Origin: Ichthyophis bannanicus
Lineage: Eukaryota; Chordata; Amphibia; Gymnophiona; Ichthyophiidae
Direction: 5' to 3'
NCBI GenBank assembly: GCA_033557465.1
Contig: CM066040.1
Span: 328,804,297 to 328,868,296 of the forward strand
Length of the DNA stretch: 64,000 nucleotides
Part shown: positions 46,395-59,397 of the stretch, one piece after another
Position numbering within the stretch: the stretch's first letter is position 1
How the letters are laid out: each line of letters begins with the position of its first letter
Position numbers and translations under genes: made by a program
The notes under the pieces: model-generated
The model's input: the letters and a program-made list of their open reading frames with translations, nothing else
What the model was told of the DNA's origin: nothing
Databases searched by the model: none

Positions 46395-46529
46395 GGCAAC
46401 TCCAGCCCTCCTGCCCTCTGTTGGGCTACCGGTGGAGGTTCTGTCAGTGAAAAGCCTTTCTTTGATGCTGAGACTAGAGGGAGTTCTCTTGTTCAGCCTA
46501 GGTTCCTGGTAGCCCAGAGCTAGGAAGTC

Positions 46530-46890
46530 ACCCATATGTGAGGACTGACTTCCGGCTTGGTCCTGGAGAAAGAGTAGTTACTCACCTGTAACAGGTGTTC
46601 TCCAGGAGCAGCAGGAATCAGTCCTCACAACCCTCCCTCCTCCCCTGGGAGTTGCAGTTGTACATAGTTTATTTTTACATTTTTGTGTGCTGTTTTTAGC
46701 TATGTCATTTGACTGAGCAAGATGGCACCTTTAGGCGGGAAGGGAACCGCACATGCGTGCCCGCATTCCCAAAGGCTTTCATGGAAAGCTGGGGAAATGC
46801 TCCGCAAGGGCTCCATCGACGTCAATGTCACCTATATGTGAGGACTGAGTCCTGCTGCTCCTGGAGAACACCTGTTACAGGTGAGTAACT
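46530..46890. repeat. Internal complementary region and right terminal repeat of B2
   Basis: Edges joined near 46570 (GTTACTCACCTGTAACAGG). The right terminal repeat 46730-46890 ends in CACCTGTTACAGGTGAGTAA. Very close to the matching parts of B1. Confidence 0.88.
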
Positions 46891-46894
46891 ACTC

Positions 46895-48289
46895 TTTATT
46901 GGGTCTAATACAGAAGTCTCAGGGTTGGCAAGTATGCCCTACTTACAAGAGAATTAATATGCACCAGAAAAAAAATCTTCAGCCAACACAATCCAGCTAT
47001 TTCCAACATGCAACTTCTATGCAGAAAATATTTTCAAGTCTGAAATTTTAGCTCTGTTCCAGAATATCCAGCTTACTCTAAGAGCTGAACAGCTACTAGA
47101 TCACTGCTTTCCATATTTTAATCACTATACTGAAAATAAAATGCTTTTTTCTACCTCTATGACAGAAGAGAAAGAGGTCGCAGCATGAAGAGAAGGGTTC
47201 TGCTTTACTGTATAGGGTCTGTTCCATTCACATCCCTCCATTTCATGAATGACAGGAGGAGACTGGCAGACGAGGGAGCAAAGCAGCTCCCCCTTGCTCT
47301 TGTCTGCTCCAGGCTCATCTCTTCCCCTCCTGTTCTCTACATGCTGCCTCCAAGGGAAGAAACTGGAATAGGAAGCAGAGGACTGTTTTCTGGGATGGGA
47401 CCTTCATGAGCCCATGCCTAACCATACCCCTATCTGTTGCCACCAAGTTATTATTCTTATTCTTATTAGTAGTGGTAGTAGCATACCAGTGTTCTATGGC
47501 ACAGTGGTTGAGAAGCACTGCTGTAAAGCATGTAACAGTAAGGTGGAACTGAAATCATTCACTGATCCCACATGCTTTTCTACTCATTTGATTTATTTGG
47601 TAATGTGCACTTGTGTTAAAGTTGTTGGCATGGCAACACAGCAATCGAGAGTAAGAATGAAAGAACAGAGGTATTGTATAAAGAAAAAAAGGAAGCAGCT
47701 TCAATTTAGTCATTGTGTGGAGTACCAACATGTATTTGTTGCTTTGAAGTTTACTATCATAGATCATGCACCAGTTGATGAGAAAGGAGTTATAGAGTAT
47801 GAAATGTCATAGAGCAAAGATAGATTCATATATAAAATACAAGAGAATCTTTTGGACTGAACAATAGCTTAGATCTGCAAGTATTTTTCTAATCGGATGA
47901 TACCTAGTGATATTATTACATGTAGTATATATCAGGGAAACATCTTCATGAGGTTTTTAAACAACAGCACTATCTTGTTTGCTGTCAGAAGCTTATTTTC
48001 AAGACGAGAGCATTGTAAGTAATTTAAATATTTTGTAAGTCTGTGAAAGTCAGTACGATATCATATACTTTTATATCACTTTAGAATTAAGTGCCCCTGA
48101 AGAAGCTTGAAAAGAAAAATGATGGCCACTGTAGGGCATTGGTAATGGGCATCGGTGATGATGGAATGCATGAATGGAACATGAAAGAGTGATCAAGAGG
48201 TATTAAACGTTTTTTTCAAAAATGTAGTACTGAAGTTTGTTTGAAATCATCACACATGATCATGTTAAAATTGGATGTTTTTTAATAAT
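46895..48289. other. Unassigned sequence with a hammerhead-like relic
   Basis: No gene is recognised; frames of 60-130 codons here show no family motif. At 48094-48147 (plus) GCCC-CTGAAGA, GAAA and GGGC occur in hammerhead order, with an A at the expected cleavage base. The stretch may be the remains of a Penelope-like arm. Confidence 0.4.
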
Positions 48290-49198
48290 CGATGCAGAAT
48301 AACCCCAGGTTTATCTACACTGCCAAACAACGCAAATACCAAACAGCTACAAACAAGGCTAAGTAGGAATACTATTCTAAATTATTCCAAAGTTCCTTAA
48401 ACTGCCCAAGAGAGCTCTTTGGGTTAATCAAAACACTGACAAAAGACCCGTTCCAACAGAAAGAAGAACTATAGCTAACTCCCCAACTGATGGCAAACCA
48501 CTTTCAAAACCTCATCTGCCCACCAAACGTTCCCACATGCACAGAAACTGCACTGCCAACTCACAACCACACAAAAACAGAAATCTCGTGGGAATTCTTC
48601 TCCACCGTTGCAGCCGAACAACTGGAAAAAATTATCATAGGCATCAATACCACCACATCCCCACTTGGTCCCTGTCCGGTCAGCTGGATTAAGGCTGCCC
48701 AAACAGAGTTAACCCCTGCAATTCTGAAAATTGTTCAGCTATCATTACTGCAAGGATACTTGCCCCTGAACTAAAAATGACATACATCCGCCCAGTAAGG
48801 AAGTCCACAGGAAACAACCCTAATCAACCAACCTCATACAAACCAATCACCAGCCCTCCCATTCCTGGCAGTAATAGAGAAGATCACACAGATACAACTT
48901 CAGGATCACATAGACTCTAACTTCCCATTCAGCTCCCAACAATATTGTTTAAGTACCTGTCATGGAGTTGAATCCCTCATGGCTGTCCTAATGGACAACC
49001 TAATAAAGGACATTGACAAGCCAAACAAAGGCTTTATCCTAATCTTCCTTGACATCCAGGCAGCCTTTGACTGTTCCACACAACTTGATCATCCAACGAC
49101 TCCAAATTATCGGACTAAGAGGCACCACACTCAACTGGTTCAGATCTTATCTCTCGAATCGCCAGCTTCAAGTAAAGATAGGCACTGAAAGATCAACA
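48290..49198 (+). pseudogene. Older L2-type LINE ORF2, part 1
   Basis: Broken plus-strand frames with CPRELFGLIKTLTKD, TTSPLGPCPVSWIKAAQ and FLDIQAAFDCS (near 49049), then the SNRQLQVKIGT block. RT coding stops at about 49198, where a younger L2 starts, and resumes at 52021. Confidence 0.85.
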
Positions 49199-52020
49199 AA
49201 ACTATATCCATCTGTCTGATCTACAGACCCCCCACATCACCACACGAAAGCCTAGCTACTGTCCTGGAAGTTATCAACACCACCTCAATCAAAAAACAGC
49301 AGATCATTCTAGGAGACCTAAACCTTGCGTCAGGCTGTACAGTACAAGCCAGAACTTTCATGGAAGCCATGGAACAACTTGGATACAAACAAATAATCCT
49401 CAACGCTACACATATCAAAGGCAACACGCTGGACATGGTGGTCCTGCCCTCCAAAAGTCAGGAATTAAAGCAAACCAAACTGCAAATAACCCAGGTACCA
49501 TGGTCTGACCATCACCTGATAGAATTATCATTACACCTCCCCACAGCTCCAGAACGCTCCCAGCCCACCCCACCTGCAAACCTAAGGAGGAAATTCCAAA
49601 AATTCAATAAAGAAGCTCTAACAACATCCATAACTTCGCACATTACCATGGAACACACAGACCTTGAGAAATTAGTGAAGCAATGGAATACAGGAGTTGA
49701 AGCTACCGCACAACCAGCCCTGATACCAGCAACCAACTCATCCAAACTCAAAAGTGAACCTTGGTACATCTCCACCCTAAGAGGACTCAAGATAGACTTA
49801 CGTAAGCTAGAAAAAAGGTGGAGGAAAACCAAAACCGAAGATCATAGAAGGGGAATACCTTAAACTTCTCACAACATATAAGCATGAAATCAACCTGGCA
49901 AAGAAAACACACCACACCAGCATACTTAATAAAGCCCTCAACAGACCCAGGGAACTTTTCGAACTTGTCAGATCACTCACCAAGACGTCCCAAGCTACAA
50001 ATCAAAATGGAACAATGACGGCCCAAACTCTGGCCGATCATTATGCCAGCAAACTTAACCCTCAAAATAGCAAACTGTACACACAACCACCAGTACTCAC
50101 CAATCAAGGGATGGATGCAGTCATCACCCAACAAAAAACCCACATGACCGAAAATGCAAACCAGTACCAAGAATGGGATACCTTCAGAAAGATAGATGAC
50201 AGGCAAATCCTGGACATAATCACTAACCTGAACACCACAACCTCCCCCCTCGATCCATGCCCAGCATCATGGATCAAGGCTGTGAAGCAAGAAGCTGCCA
50301 AGTATACCGCCCATATAGTAAACCAATCTCTACTGCAAGGGATCATGCCAGCACAACTCAAGCAATCCCTCATACGACCCATCCTGAAAAACAAATCCCT
50401 TAACGAGAACGACCCAACCTCCTACCGCCCAATATCAAGCATACCCTTTCTAGCCAAGATCATTGAAAAGGCAGTCCAGCAACAATTGCAAGACCACATC
50501 GATGTCAACAATGCCCTTGATGAGCACCAATTTGGCTTCCGCCAACACCATGGCGTGGAAACTCTTCTACTAGCCCTAATGGACAAGCTACTCAAAGGTC
50601 TTGAAAACAGAAACAAAATGTACATGCTCATTTTCATAGACATATCAGCAGCCTTTGACTCAGTACATCATTCCACACTCCTGGACAGACTTGCTTCCAT
50701 AGGCATATCAGGGACCCCCCTGAAATGGTTCTCATCCTACATAAATAACAGAATGCAACAGGTCCACTTCAACAACACAAAGGCCGCCGCCTTTCCTCAA
50801 ACTCAAGGCATACCACAAGGCTCTGCCCTATCCTCACTCCTGTTCAACCTATATCTGCGACCCATTTGTGAAATCCTACAGGACCACAAGATCAGTTACC
50901 ACATCTATGCAGACGACCTGATGCTCTACACTCACCTCGACATAAACAACCCTGACCTCACCCAACTCGAAAAATGCCTAAGCGAACTACAAACCTGGCT
51001 GCAACGCAACAATATGTCAATCAACCATAAAAAAACAGAAGTGATGTGCATCTCCATGAAACAAGACTTCAACCCTCCACCAACGGTTACCATGAACAAC
51101 AACGTTTATACCACAAAGCCCGAAATAAAATACCTAGGAGTAATGCTGGACAGCAACCTAAATATGGACAAGCACCTCCGAATTACCAATCGGGCCATTT
51201 TCCACAAATTAAGAGTCCTGCAACCGCTACGGAACATTATTGATCACTCCGACTTCAGAACAGTGGCACAAGCCCTCATCATTCCCCACCTGGATTATTG
51301 CAACGCCATTCTACAAGGTCTGCCTAAAAAAACCATTAACATTCTTCAACTGGCACAAAACGTAGCAGCCCGAGTCATCATGAAAAAAGGTCTAACAGAG
51401 CACATCACTCCCGTCCCAATTGAGCTACATTGGCTCCCCATCACGGCCCGCATCCAATATAAGATATTAGTAACCACATTCAAGCTTGTTCATAATGTAG
51501 CACCCTCTTACCTCAACACCTTAATCTCAGCACAACCAATCAACAGAAGCAGAAGAACAGTGAATAGCAATACCCTTCAAGTTCCGAGTAGCCTGAGAAA
51601 TTTCAATGCTAACACCACTAACAGAGCGTTCTCCTTTATGGCTCCACGACTCTGGAACCAAATGCCCCACGAACTGAGAGCAAATAAGGACCTGAAGGAC
51701 TTCAGGAAAAAACTAGACTCACCTATTTCAGACTCATTACAACCTAACCTAGTCAATGTAATCCTTTCGAACAACATGGCTACTAAAAATCATATTCAAC
51801 AAGAAATGCATCCTGTAATTATGTAATTTATGTATATATGTAAAGCCTCCTCTCAAGAAATCAAATGTAAATCTGTAACCATTTGCTGTGACTTTCACCC
51901 TCCCCTGCAATCCTACTGTATGCTTAAATTCTGGTCTGTACAACCGCACCCTTTTGTATAGAAAACCGCCACTGATCGCTGGAAGTGGTGGGATACAAGT
52001 GTACACTAAATAAATAAATA
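49199..52020 (+). mobile_element. Younger L2-type LINE, 5'-truncated
   Basis: Inserted in the RT of the older L2. It starts inside the endonuclease and ends with a long 3' tail closing in AAATAAATAAATAAA. Same family as 5228-7373. Confidence 0.92.
49203..51826 (+). pseudogene. L2 ORF2 of the younger copy (endonuclease part, RT intact)
   Basis: The endonuclease part holds CLIYRPPTSP, IILGDLNLAS and WSDHHLIELS. One shift near 49845 separates it from an open frame that runs to the stop at 51824-51826. The RT has RPISSIPFLAKIIEKAVQQ, FIDISAAFDSVHH near 50635-50675, PQGSALSSLLFNLYL and the active site YADDLMLY near 50907-50930. The C-terminal region has LDYCNAILQGLP and APRLWNQMP. The RT half is undamaged, so this is a fairly young copy that cannot move by itself because of its lost 5' end. 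Confidence 0.92.
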
Positions 52021-52750
52021 AACTCCATACACCCAGCACCAGGGAGTCCCTCAGGGATCTGCCCTATCCTCTCTGCTATTTAATATCTTTCTACAGCCAA
52101 TCTGCACAGTCATTCGAACACACAGCATACTATATCACGTTTATGCAGACAATATGATGCTATACAGTCCCATCAATACTATCAAACCCACAATTACACA
52201 CATGCTTCACTGCCATCATCCAGTGGCTGGCAGAACACAACTTGGCGATAAACCACAACAAGACAGACATCCTGTACATCACCAAGGACAACAGCTTCAC
52301 CCCACCTGCCTCCATAATCATCGCTAGGAAAGCAGCTGCAGGCAAAACCTGAATTACGCTAACTAGGAGTCACCATAGATCAACGTCTCTCCCTATTCTC
52401 CCACATCAACATCTTCATGAGAAGCGTATACCACAAATTCAAAATGGTATAACACCTCAGACCACTTCTGGACTATCACGATTTTTGCACAGCTCTTCAA
52501 ATACTTACTTTCCCACACATTGATTATTATAACCTCATCTTTCAAGGCCTACCAAAATCTGCAATTCATCCACTACAGCTAGCCCTGAACACAGCAGCAC
52601 ATATTCTCTACAGCACCTCTAGAGCTGAACACATCACCCCTCTACTCAAACAGCTGTACTGGTTACCCATCACTGAAAGGATCAAATACAAGTCCATACT
52701 CACAATTTTCAGAGTCACCCTTGACCTATTCACTGTCCAACTACAATCCC
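52021..52750 (+). pseudogene. Older L2-type LINE ORF2, part 2
   Basis: Resumes with SLRDLPYPLCYL-like remains of the PQGSxLSPLLF block. It continues with a damaged active-site region (YADNMMLY near 52142) and LDYYNLIFQGLPKS-like remains near 52520. Frames are broken throughout, so it is much older than the copy inside it. Confidence 0.8.
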
Positions 52751-53089
52751 TGATTGGGGGGTTTTGTATTTGGTTCGCATGCTGTTTGCAATAAAACTGT
52801 TTCAAACTGAAGACAAACAAAAAGCCTTACTTCTTTATTTTTTTATCAGACAGATAGGCCTCTAAAACCTGCATGGGTTGCTGAAGCTTCCCTTTTCAGG
52901 TTCATCTGGCCTGCCTGTGAGGCCTTGAACTTCCCTTTTCGGTGTTCCTTTATTGTAGCAGTTGATGCACTTTTTTCCAGCAGCTCCATATTTTCATGTT
53001 ATTTTTTCAATGTGGTGGTCTTTTTTTCACATATTTTTTCTGTTTGCCACAATTTTGTTGTTCTGTGTGTGATGGGCACACTTTGGGCA
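52751..53089. other. Unassigned sequence
   Basis: T-rich; nothing recognised. AATAAAA at 52790 may be the tail of the older L2 or of another insert. Confidence 0.35.
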
Positions 53090-54110
53090 TGATTTTTAAG
53101 GCAGTTTGAGATCTGATTCCAATAACATGCCCCTGCTACATCTCACTCGAATTTCCTCCTTTGGGGCATGCTGCCATAGCTTTGGCTCTATATGGAGGGG
53201 AAACGTGGTGAGGAGGCCTCGTACTCAAGCCAGCAGTTCTTAGGCCTCGTACCCAAGCCAGCAGCTCTTCTTGGGTCCCGGGGATCTTTAATTCTTCTGG
53301 CTTTCAGTAGCAGCAGCTAAATCAGCTCACAGGCTGTCTTCACATCCTTCTGGCTGCCTGGCAGCCCCCTGTGTGGTGTCCAAGGTCCAGGAATCCTCTA
53401 AGAGGACCTGAGGCTTTCAAGTGCCTCCAACCTAACTGGCAAAAAGGTTAGGCACCCCTATTCAGCACTTTTGCCAGCACATTCTAGGGATTGGTTGGGA
53501 GGCTGTAGAGATATCCTTTCTTCAGAAGATAAGTTGCAAGAAGACACGGTGATTGGGGGACCCAGTTTTATCTCCTATGGGGATTGGCAGCAAGGCAGAA
53601 GCAGACCTCTTGTCTCTGGATAGTGAGTCAAGTATGGAGGGGTAGATTCCTCTAAGGAAAGACATGGATCCATTAGCAATCTGCCTTTCCAAAAAAGGAA
53701 CTTTCTATTTTTGATTTGGACACTCTGGATGCCTTATCTATTGTGAGCCTACTCTGTACAGGGGTTACAAATAAGCGTTAGTCTGGAGGCATCCTCCTTG
53801 TTTCATCCAATTGACTGAGTCTAACGGTAGCTCTTAGTCTCTCAGGGAGATCCTTGAGATGGGCCTTGTGCCCTCCCTTGATTGAACCCTCTGCACCAGG
53901 ACAAGCCGAATCAGCTTTGACTCTCTTGGGTTGACACTCCTATTGCGGCAGTGTCCAAGTACATGACCGTTCCAAGGAAGGGGGCGTTGCACTATGGAAT
54001 CTCATGATAGGAGGTTAGAGGCCCTCTGTAAAATTGCCGTATGGCCTTTGTCTCAGGCTCTTGGCTTGCTCAGGATCTCATCTAGGTTTCCTGGCAGAAG
54101 TAGTACTTTA
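53090..54110 (+). mobile_element. DIRS gag relic (very decayed)
   Basis: No open frame. A stretch near 53930-53990 (CCTATTGCGGCAGTGTCCAAG) resembles the gag middle block of E1 near 15209. The link to 58000-58815, which does code for RT remains, supports the call. Low similarity. Confidence 0.45.
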
Positions 54111-54119
54111 GTGGCTAGA

Positions 54120-54418
54120 TAGTGGCTAGGGAGGAGTGGCCTAGTGGTTGGGGCAAGGTACTACAGGCCGGAAGGTCGGTGGTTCAAATCCCACTAGAGG
54201 ACAGCAACCTTGGGCCGGAAGGACTGGGGTTTCTAGTCCCACAGGTGCTCCTTGTGGTCTTGGGCAAGCCACTTAACCCTCCATTGCCCATGTTCCCTGT
54301 AAGTATTAGTGTATGTGTCTCATATCCCCTCGTGTTAAATGTATCCCCCAACCGCTTTGACCCGGTGAAAAGCGGGATATAAATGCAGCTAAATAAAAAA
54401 TATATAAAATAAATAAAA
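54120..54418 (+). mobile_element. tRNA-derived SINE, tail type 1
   Basis: Box A-like GTGGCCTAGTGGTTGGGGC and box B-like GGTGGTTCAAATCCCAC, then CTTGGGCAAGCCACTTAACC. The tail contains AACCGCTTTGACCCGGTGAA and ends in AATAAAAAAT repeats. Confidence 0.9.
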
Positions 54419-54439
54419 AAATAGTGGCCTTGGCTCCAC

Positions 54440-54590
54440 AATTTATTTATTTAACATTTCTTATATACCGCCTTACATGATATCAAGGCGGTTTACATTT
54501 TAACAAACTGAAATTACATTGAACAGGGCATTATAACTTGGAGATAACTATTTTACAGGGAACATGGGCAATGGAGGGTTAAGTGTCAGC
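54440..54590 (-). mobile_element. SINE 3' part, tail type 2
   Basis: On the minus strand it shares the body end (CTTAACCCTCCATTGCCCAT) with the SINE at 54120 but carries another tail (GGCGGTATATAAGAAATG). It is 5'-truncated, in head-to-head arrangement with its neighbour. Confidence 0.85.
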
Positions 54591-55005
54591 TAATGTGACC
54601 TATAAGCTATGGCTGATTAAGCTGCCCCAGTAAGGGGCAGGTTGCTCTTCAGGGAGACCCTGGAGTATTTGGTGAAAGACCTGAGTGAGGCTTGCCTTTA
54701 GAGGCCCCTGGAAGATGGTTCAGGAGGACTAGAAGTACCTTGTATGGGACCTTTGCATGGAACATGGCAACCCCTCAGGCAACTGAGAGTCCCAGAAGGA
54801 GCTAGTTATCCTATGGGTTTCGGCCTTAGAAAGATCAGTCCTTGCAGGGCTCCTGATATCCTCTTGACAATGGCTCCTGCAGGAGTTGGCAAGCCCCCAC
54901 AATGAGAGCTGGAAAGTTCTTTCTGAGATTCAGCTAACTGGGGGTAATCTCCATCTGTTTCTTTGGAATGAACCCCAGAAAGGTCAACGCGTCTTCAGTA
55001 GTAGA
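54591..55005 (+). mobile_element. DIRS gag relic, continued
   Basis: Decayed sequence between the SINEs and the CR1. No frame longer than about 60 codons. By position it links the relics at 53090 and 58000. Confidence 0.35.
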
Positions 55006-55009
55006 CTGG

Positions 55010-57985
55010 CTAATCTACTGAAGAGGGCTTTAAACTAGATTCATTGGGGATGGGTGAAGAAAGCCCCCAGGTAAGTGAAAGCCCCCAGGTAGGTGATACA
55101 TTAAATAACTTTATGGAAATGGGTAACAGGGGTAACATATGGAAAGCAGTGTGTATAAATGCCCGTAGCATGGGAAATAACATGCCTGATGTTGAAGCTT
55201 TGGTGGGAGTGGCTGACTTGGATTTAGTGGCAGTTACAGAAACATGGTTCACAGAAAACCATGATTGGGATGTAACTATACCTGGGTATACTTTATTCAG
55301 AAAGGACAGAGTAGGAAATAGGGGAGGAGGAGTGGCACTATATGTAAAAACTACTATTAAAGCTTTGGAATTACAGAGCTTAAAAGGGAGAGGGGAGGCA
55401 TTGTGGGTTAAACTAGAAAGAGGGAAAGAGAAATCTGTTTACATTGGTGTGATATACAGACCTCCCTCACAAGAGGAAGAGGTGGACAGAGAGTTAATTG
55501 AAGACATGTGCAACATTGCTAGGAAAGGGGAAGTGCTACTGATAGGAGATTTCAATATGCCAGATGTTGATTGGTACATTCCTGCTGCAGTATCATCTAG
55601 AAGTAAGGAGATCCTGGATTCTCTACAGGGAGAACTATTCAGGCAATTGGTAACAGACCCCACACGTGGAGGGGCCATACTGGACTTGGTGCTTACCAAT
55701 GGTGAACGTGTTTCTGATGTTGTAGTGGGAGATCATTTTGTATCCAGTGATCACCAGATGGTGTGGTTCAGTATTAGGACTAGGGCTGTTAGAATCCATT
55801 CAGAGGCGAGGATCTTAGACTTTGGGAAGACTAACTTTGCGAAGATGGGCCAATACCTCATGGAGTCGTTAGTTGGATGGGAACAGCTGAGGGATGTAGA
55901 AAAACAGTGGGAAAAACTGAAAGGGGATATTTTAAGGGCAACCAACCTTTTTGTTAAAATGGTAAATAAAGGTAAAAGGAAAAGGAGACCGCTATGGTTT
56001 TCGAAAGAAGTAGCTGAAAAAGTGAAGAAAAAGAGGGAGGCCTTCATGAAATACAAGAGATCACAGAGAGAGGAAGACAGGCATCTGTATTTGGAAAAAT
56101 TTAGAGAAGCTAGCAACGTAGTCAAGAAGGCAAAGATTCAAAAGGAGGAGGAAATAGCCAATGCAATAAAATGGGGGGATAAGACATTTTTCAGATATAT
56201 TAGTGAGAAGAGGAAGGGCAAGAGTGGTATTGTCAGACTCAAGGGTGCAGGGGAGGAATATGTAGAAGCTGATAAGGATAAAGCGGAATTGCTTAACAAA
56301 TATTTTTGTTCTGTGTTCACAGATGAAGAACCAGGAGCAGGACCTCAGAAAACACCCACAAATAGGAACAGAAGCAAAGGACATCTTGAACAATTTTCAG
56401 AAGACTGTGTTCGTGAGAAACTATCTCAACTTAAAGTAGACAAAGAGATGGGACCGGATGGAATACACCCGAGAATACTGAGGGAACTTGGGGACGTTCT
56501 AGGAACTCCACTGACTGACCTTTTCAATGCCTCGTTGGAGTCAGGAGTAGTGCCAAAGGACTGGAGAGAGGCTCATGTGGTGCCTTTATACAAAAGCGGA
56601 AGTAAGGATGTGGTTGAAAACTGCAGGCTGGTTAGTTTTACTTCGGTGGTGAGTAAAGTATTGGAAACGCTGCTGAAAGAGAAAATAGTGAGGTTTCTGG
56701 AGTCCAGCGGACTATAGGATCTGAGGCAGCATGGATTCACCAGAGGCAGGTCTTGTCAGACAAATCTGATTGATTTCTTTGACTGGGTGACCAGGGAGTT
56801 GGACCGAGGGAGAGCCCTAGATGTGGTGTATTTAGATTTCAGTAAAGCCTTTGACACTGTTCCTCACAGGCGACTTATAAACAAACTGAGCACCCTAGGG
56901 ATGGACCCTAAGTTACTGCTTGGGTTAGAAATTGGTTGGGTGGGAGGTGACAAAGAGTACAAGTAAATGGAGCTCACTCTGAGGAGGAGGATGTTATCAG
57001 TGGTGTGCCCCAGGGATCTGTCCTTGGTCCGATTCTTTTTAACATCTTTGTTAGTGATATAGCGGAAGGGCTTTCAGGTAAGGTTTGCCTCTTTGCGGAT
57101 GATACCAAAATCTGCAATAGAGTAGACACCCAGGAAGGTGTAGATAACATGAGGAGGGATCTAGCTAAGCTTGAAGTATGGTCTAGAATTTGGCAGCTGG
57201 GATTTAATGTTAAAAAAAGTAAGGTCATGCATTTGGGCTGCAGCAATCCAAGGTAGCAATATAGTATAGGGGGTGAAGTACTTTTGTCCACTAAAGAAGA
57301 GCGGGACCTAGGCGTGGTTGTGTCTGATGATCTTAAAGTAGCTAAACAGGTAGAAAAGGCGACGGCAAAAGCTAGAAGGATGCTTGGGTGCATATGGAGA
57401 GGAATGGCTAGCAGAAAAAAGGAGGTGATAACGCCTTTGTATAAGTCTTTGGTGCGACCTCATTTGGAGTACAGTGTGCAATTCTGGAGACCGCACCTTC
57501 AAAAGAATGTGAACGGAATGGAGTCAGTGCAGAGGGTGGCTATTAAAATGGTTAGTGGTCTTCATTATAAAGCATATGAGGACAGACTTAAGGATCTTAA
57601 TATGTACACCTTAGAGGAAAGGCGGGATAGAGGTGATAGGATTGAGATGTTTAAATACCTCTGTGGCATAAATGTTCAGGGGGAGAGCCTCTTTCAATTG
57701 AAAGCAAGTTCTGCTACGAGGGGACATGGGATGAGGGTGAAGGGAGATAGATTCAGGAGTGATATGCGGAAATATTTCTTTACGGAAAGAGTAGTGGATC
57801 CGTGGAATAGTCTCCCAGTGGAGGTGGTAGAGGTGAGGACAGTAACTGAATTCAAAAAAGCATGGGACAAACACAGAGGATCTCTAAAGGTAAAAAGGGG
57901 ACTGTTGTAGTTGTTATGGAAGGACAGACTAGATAGGCCATGTGGTCTTTTTCTGTCGTCATATTTCTATGTTTCTATGTCAGTC
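55010..57985 (+). mobile_element. CR1-type LINE, nearly full-length ORF2
   Basis: Runs from the start of ORF2 to a 3' end with TTTCTATGTTTCTATG repeats. It lies inside the DIRS relic. ORF1 is not seen. Confidence 0.9.
55044..57910 (+). pseudogene. CR1 ORF2: endonuclease and RT (stops late)
   Basis: ATG 55044 opens 557 codons. The endonuclease has INARSMGNN near residue 39, TETWFTENHDWD, LIGDFNMPDVDW and SDHQMVWF near residue 235. RT begins WREAHVVPLYKSGSKDV near residue 510. A TAG at 56715-56717 stops it just before QHGFTRGRS. FSKAFDTVPH (56838-56870) follows in the same frame. Shifts near 56930 lead to PQGSVLGPILFNIF and the active site FADDTKIC near 57090-57115. After another break near 57256 the C-terminus runs to 57910 with PLYKSLVRPHLEY. 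Few lesions, so moderately young but dead. Confidence 0.9.
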
Positions 57986-57999
57986 CACGGGGTCCTTGA

Positions 58000-58815
58000 G
58001 GTCCTCAGTCAGGGTTAAACGCTGGAGTTTGCAGAGCCATTATGGGACGCCTTGGTTCTTTGCTCTATGGCTTCCTCTCAAGCAGACAGCAGTAGAGGGA
58101 ACTCTACAGTGCCTCCTGCAGTTGTAAACTGTTCCATCATTTCCTTCAATAGAGCAGATTCAAGGGGCACTATTAGATCTACCTTGTGATGCCCGGAAAG
58201 AGGTTTCTTTTGGCCTATTCTGGACCTGAAAGCAGTCATTGTCGAGTTCAGAATGCTTCCTTTTCGCTTCAGGTTGGTCATTGTGTGAGTCCGTCCAGGG
58301 GGGGTTCTAGCTTCCCTGGATCTTGCTTGGAAATGCTTACACATTTTCAGTTGGGAGCGACATTGACTGTTCTCTATTTCTGTATACTGAATTGTCACTT
58401 GCAGTTTCTGGTCAAGCCTTTTGGCCTAGTCACAGTTGCTCGCATCTTCTCGGAAGTCATGGGTGATGGTAATTGTCCTGCTTGAATATGGAAGCCGGGT
58501 CCACTAATACCCAGATGACATTTTGGTTTGGTCAGTTTTCTCTGGAAAAATCCAGAGTTGACACGGCCCTGGTGAGCCACTGGCTAGATCCCTAGATCCC
58601 TCTTTGTCCTGTTCTGTGTTAAGAGGAAAGGAATGACTTAACTCTGAAGATAGAACAAGCTGTGGCAAGCTTCTTCATTGCCCACTGGATTAAATGGCCA
58701 TTAGTTCAACTTACCTTGGCGTGGAAAGTGTGTGCCGGAGGGAGTTTGGCCCGCTGTACGAGGGCACAGGTATCTTCAGGGGCGGAGTCCACTTGTGTGA
58801 CTGGAGGATAGCAAT
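58000..58815 (+). pseudogene. DIRS RT relic
   Basis: Remains of the RT block FRPILDLKRVN (here FWPILDLKAVI near 58207-58240) and of PFGLVTVARIF near 58415-58455. No usable frame. It is the right-hand continuation of the relic at 53090, interrupted by the CR1. Confidence 0.6.
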
Positions 58816-59003
58816 AAGTTAACAATGTATATAAGTTAACAAATAGACATGTATCCAGTTTGTTTAATTATCCTCAATTTATTATAATCTCCAATCATGT
58901 TAAAATTTTTAGTTTAGCATGTTATAATGTAATGTTTTTGTTCACTGTAAACCGCTTTGATTACCCGAAAAGGCAGTATAGAAAACTCTTAAATAAATAA
59001 ATA
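58816..59003 (+). mobile_element. LINE/SINE 3' tail
   Basis: AT-rich stretch with TGTAAACCGCTTTGATTACC and GGCAGTATAGAAA, ending in AAATAAATAAATA, like L2-type tails. Non-coding. Confidence 0.6.
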
Positions 59004-59397
59004 CTTAGTCGCCTCTGTGCATCTTTGTGTAACAATATGGGTTGCATGTGGGACCTGGGGCAGAGGGCACCATTGGTAGGGCAGTTCTGTCTGGAGTCCC
59101 CACCCTTACTCCTGACTGCTTGGGTGCGTCCCACTTGTCTGGACAGGTCCAGCAGAATGATTGAGGAGAAATTTTACATGCCTCATCATTTTCTTTTCTT
59201 GAATCCTGCTAACCAATGCAGGAACCGCTCTAAATACTTTTTCCAAGTTGAGAGCCTGGCTATCTCTTGTTTGCATTGTCGGAATCCGTATCTGATTCAT
59301 GCTTCTTGATTGGTTTGTCAGGGACAGTCCATGACACAGTCATTTCTGGTAAGAGAGCTAAATACTTGTTACTAATGCATGTTATGTTGGTGATTAA
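59004..59397. other. Unassigned sequence
   Basis: No frame with a recognisable motif. By position it could be more of the DIRS relic, but I see no match I would rely on. Confidence 0.3.

Noticed and set aside
47414..47812. 132-codon frame as a host gene
   Set aside because: No recognisable domain, no splice or promoter context, and surrounded by repeat relics.
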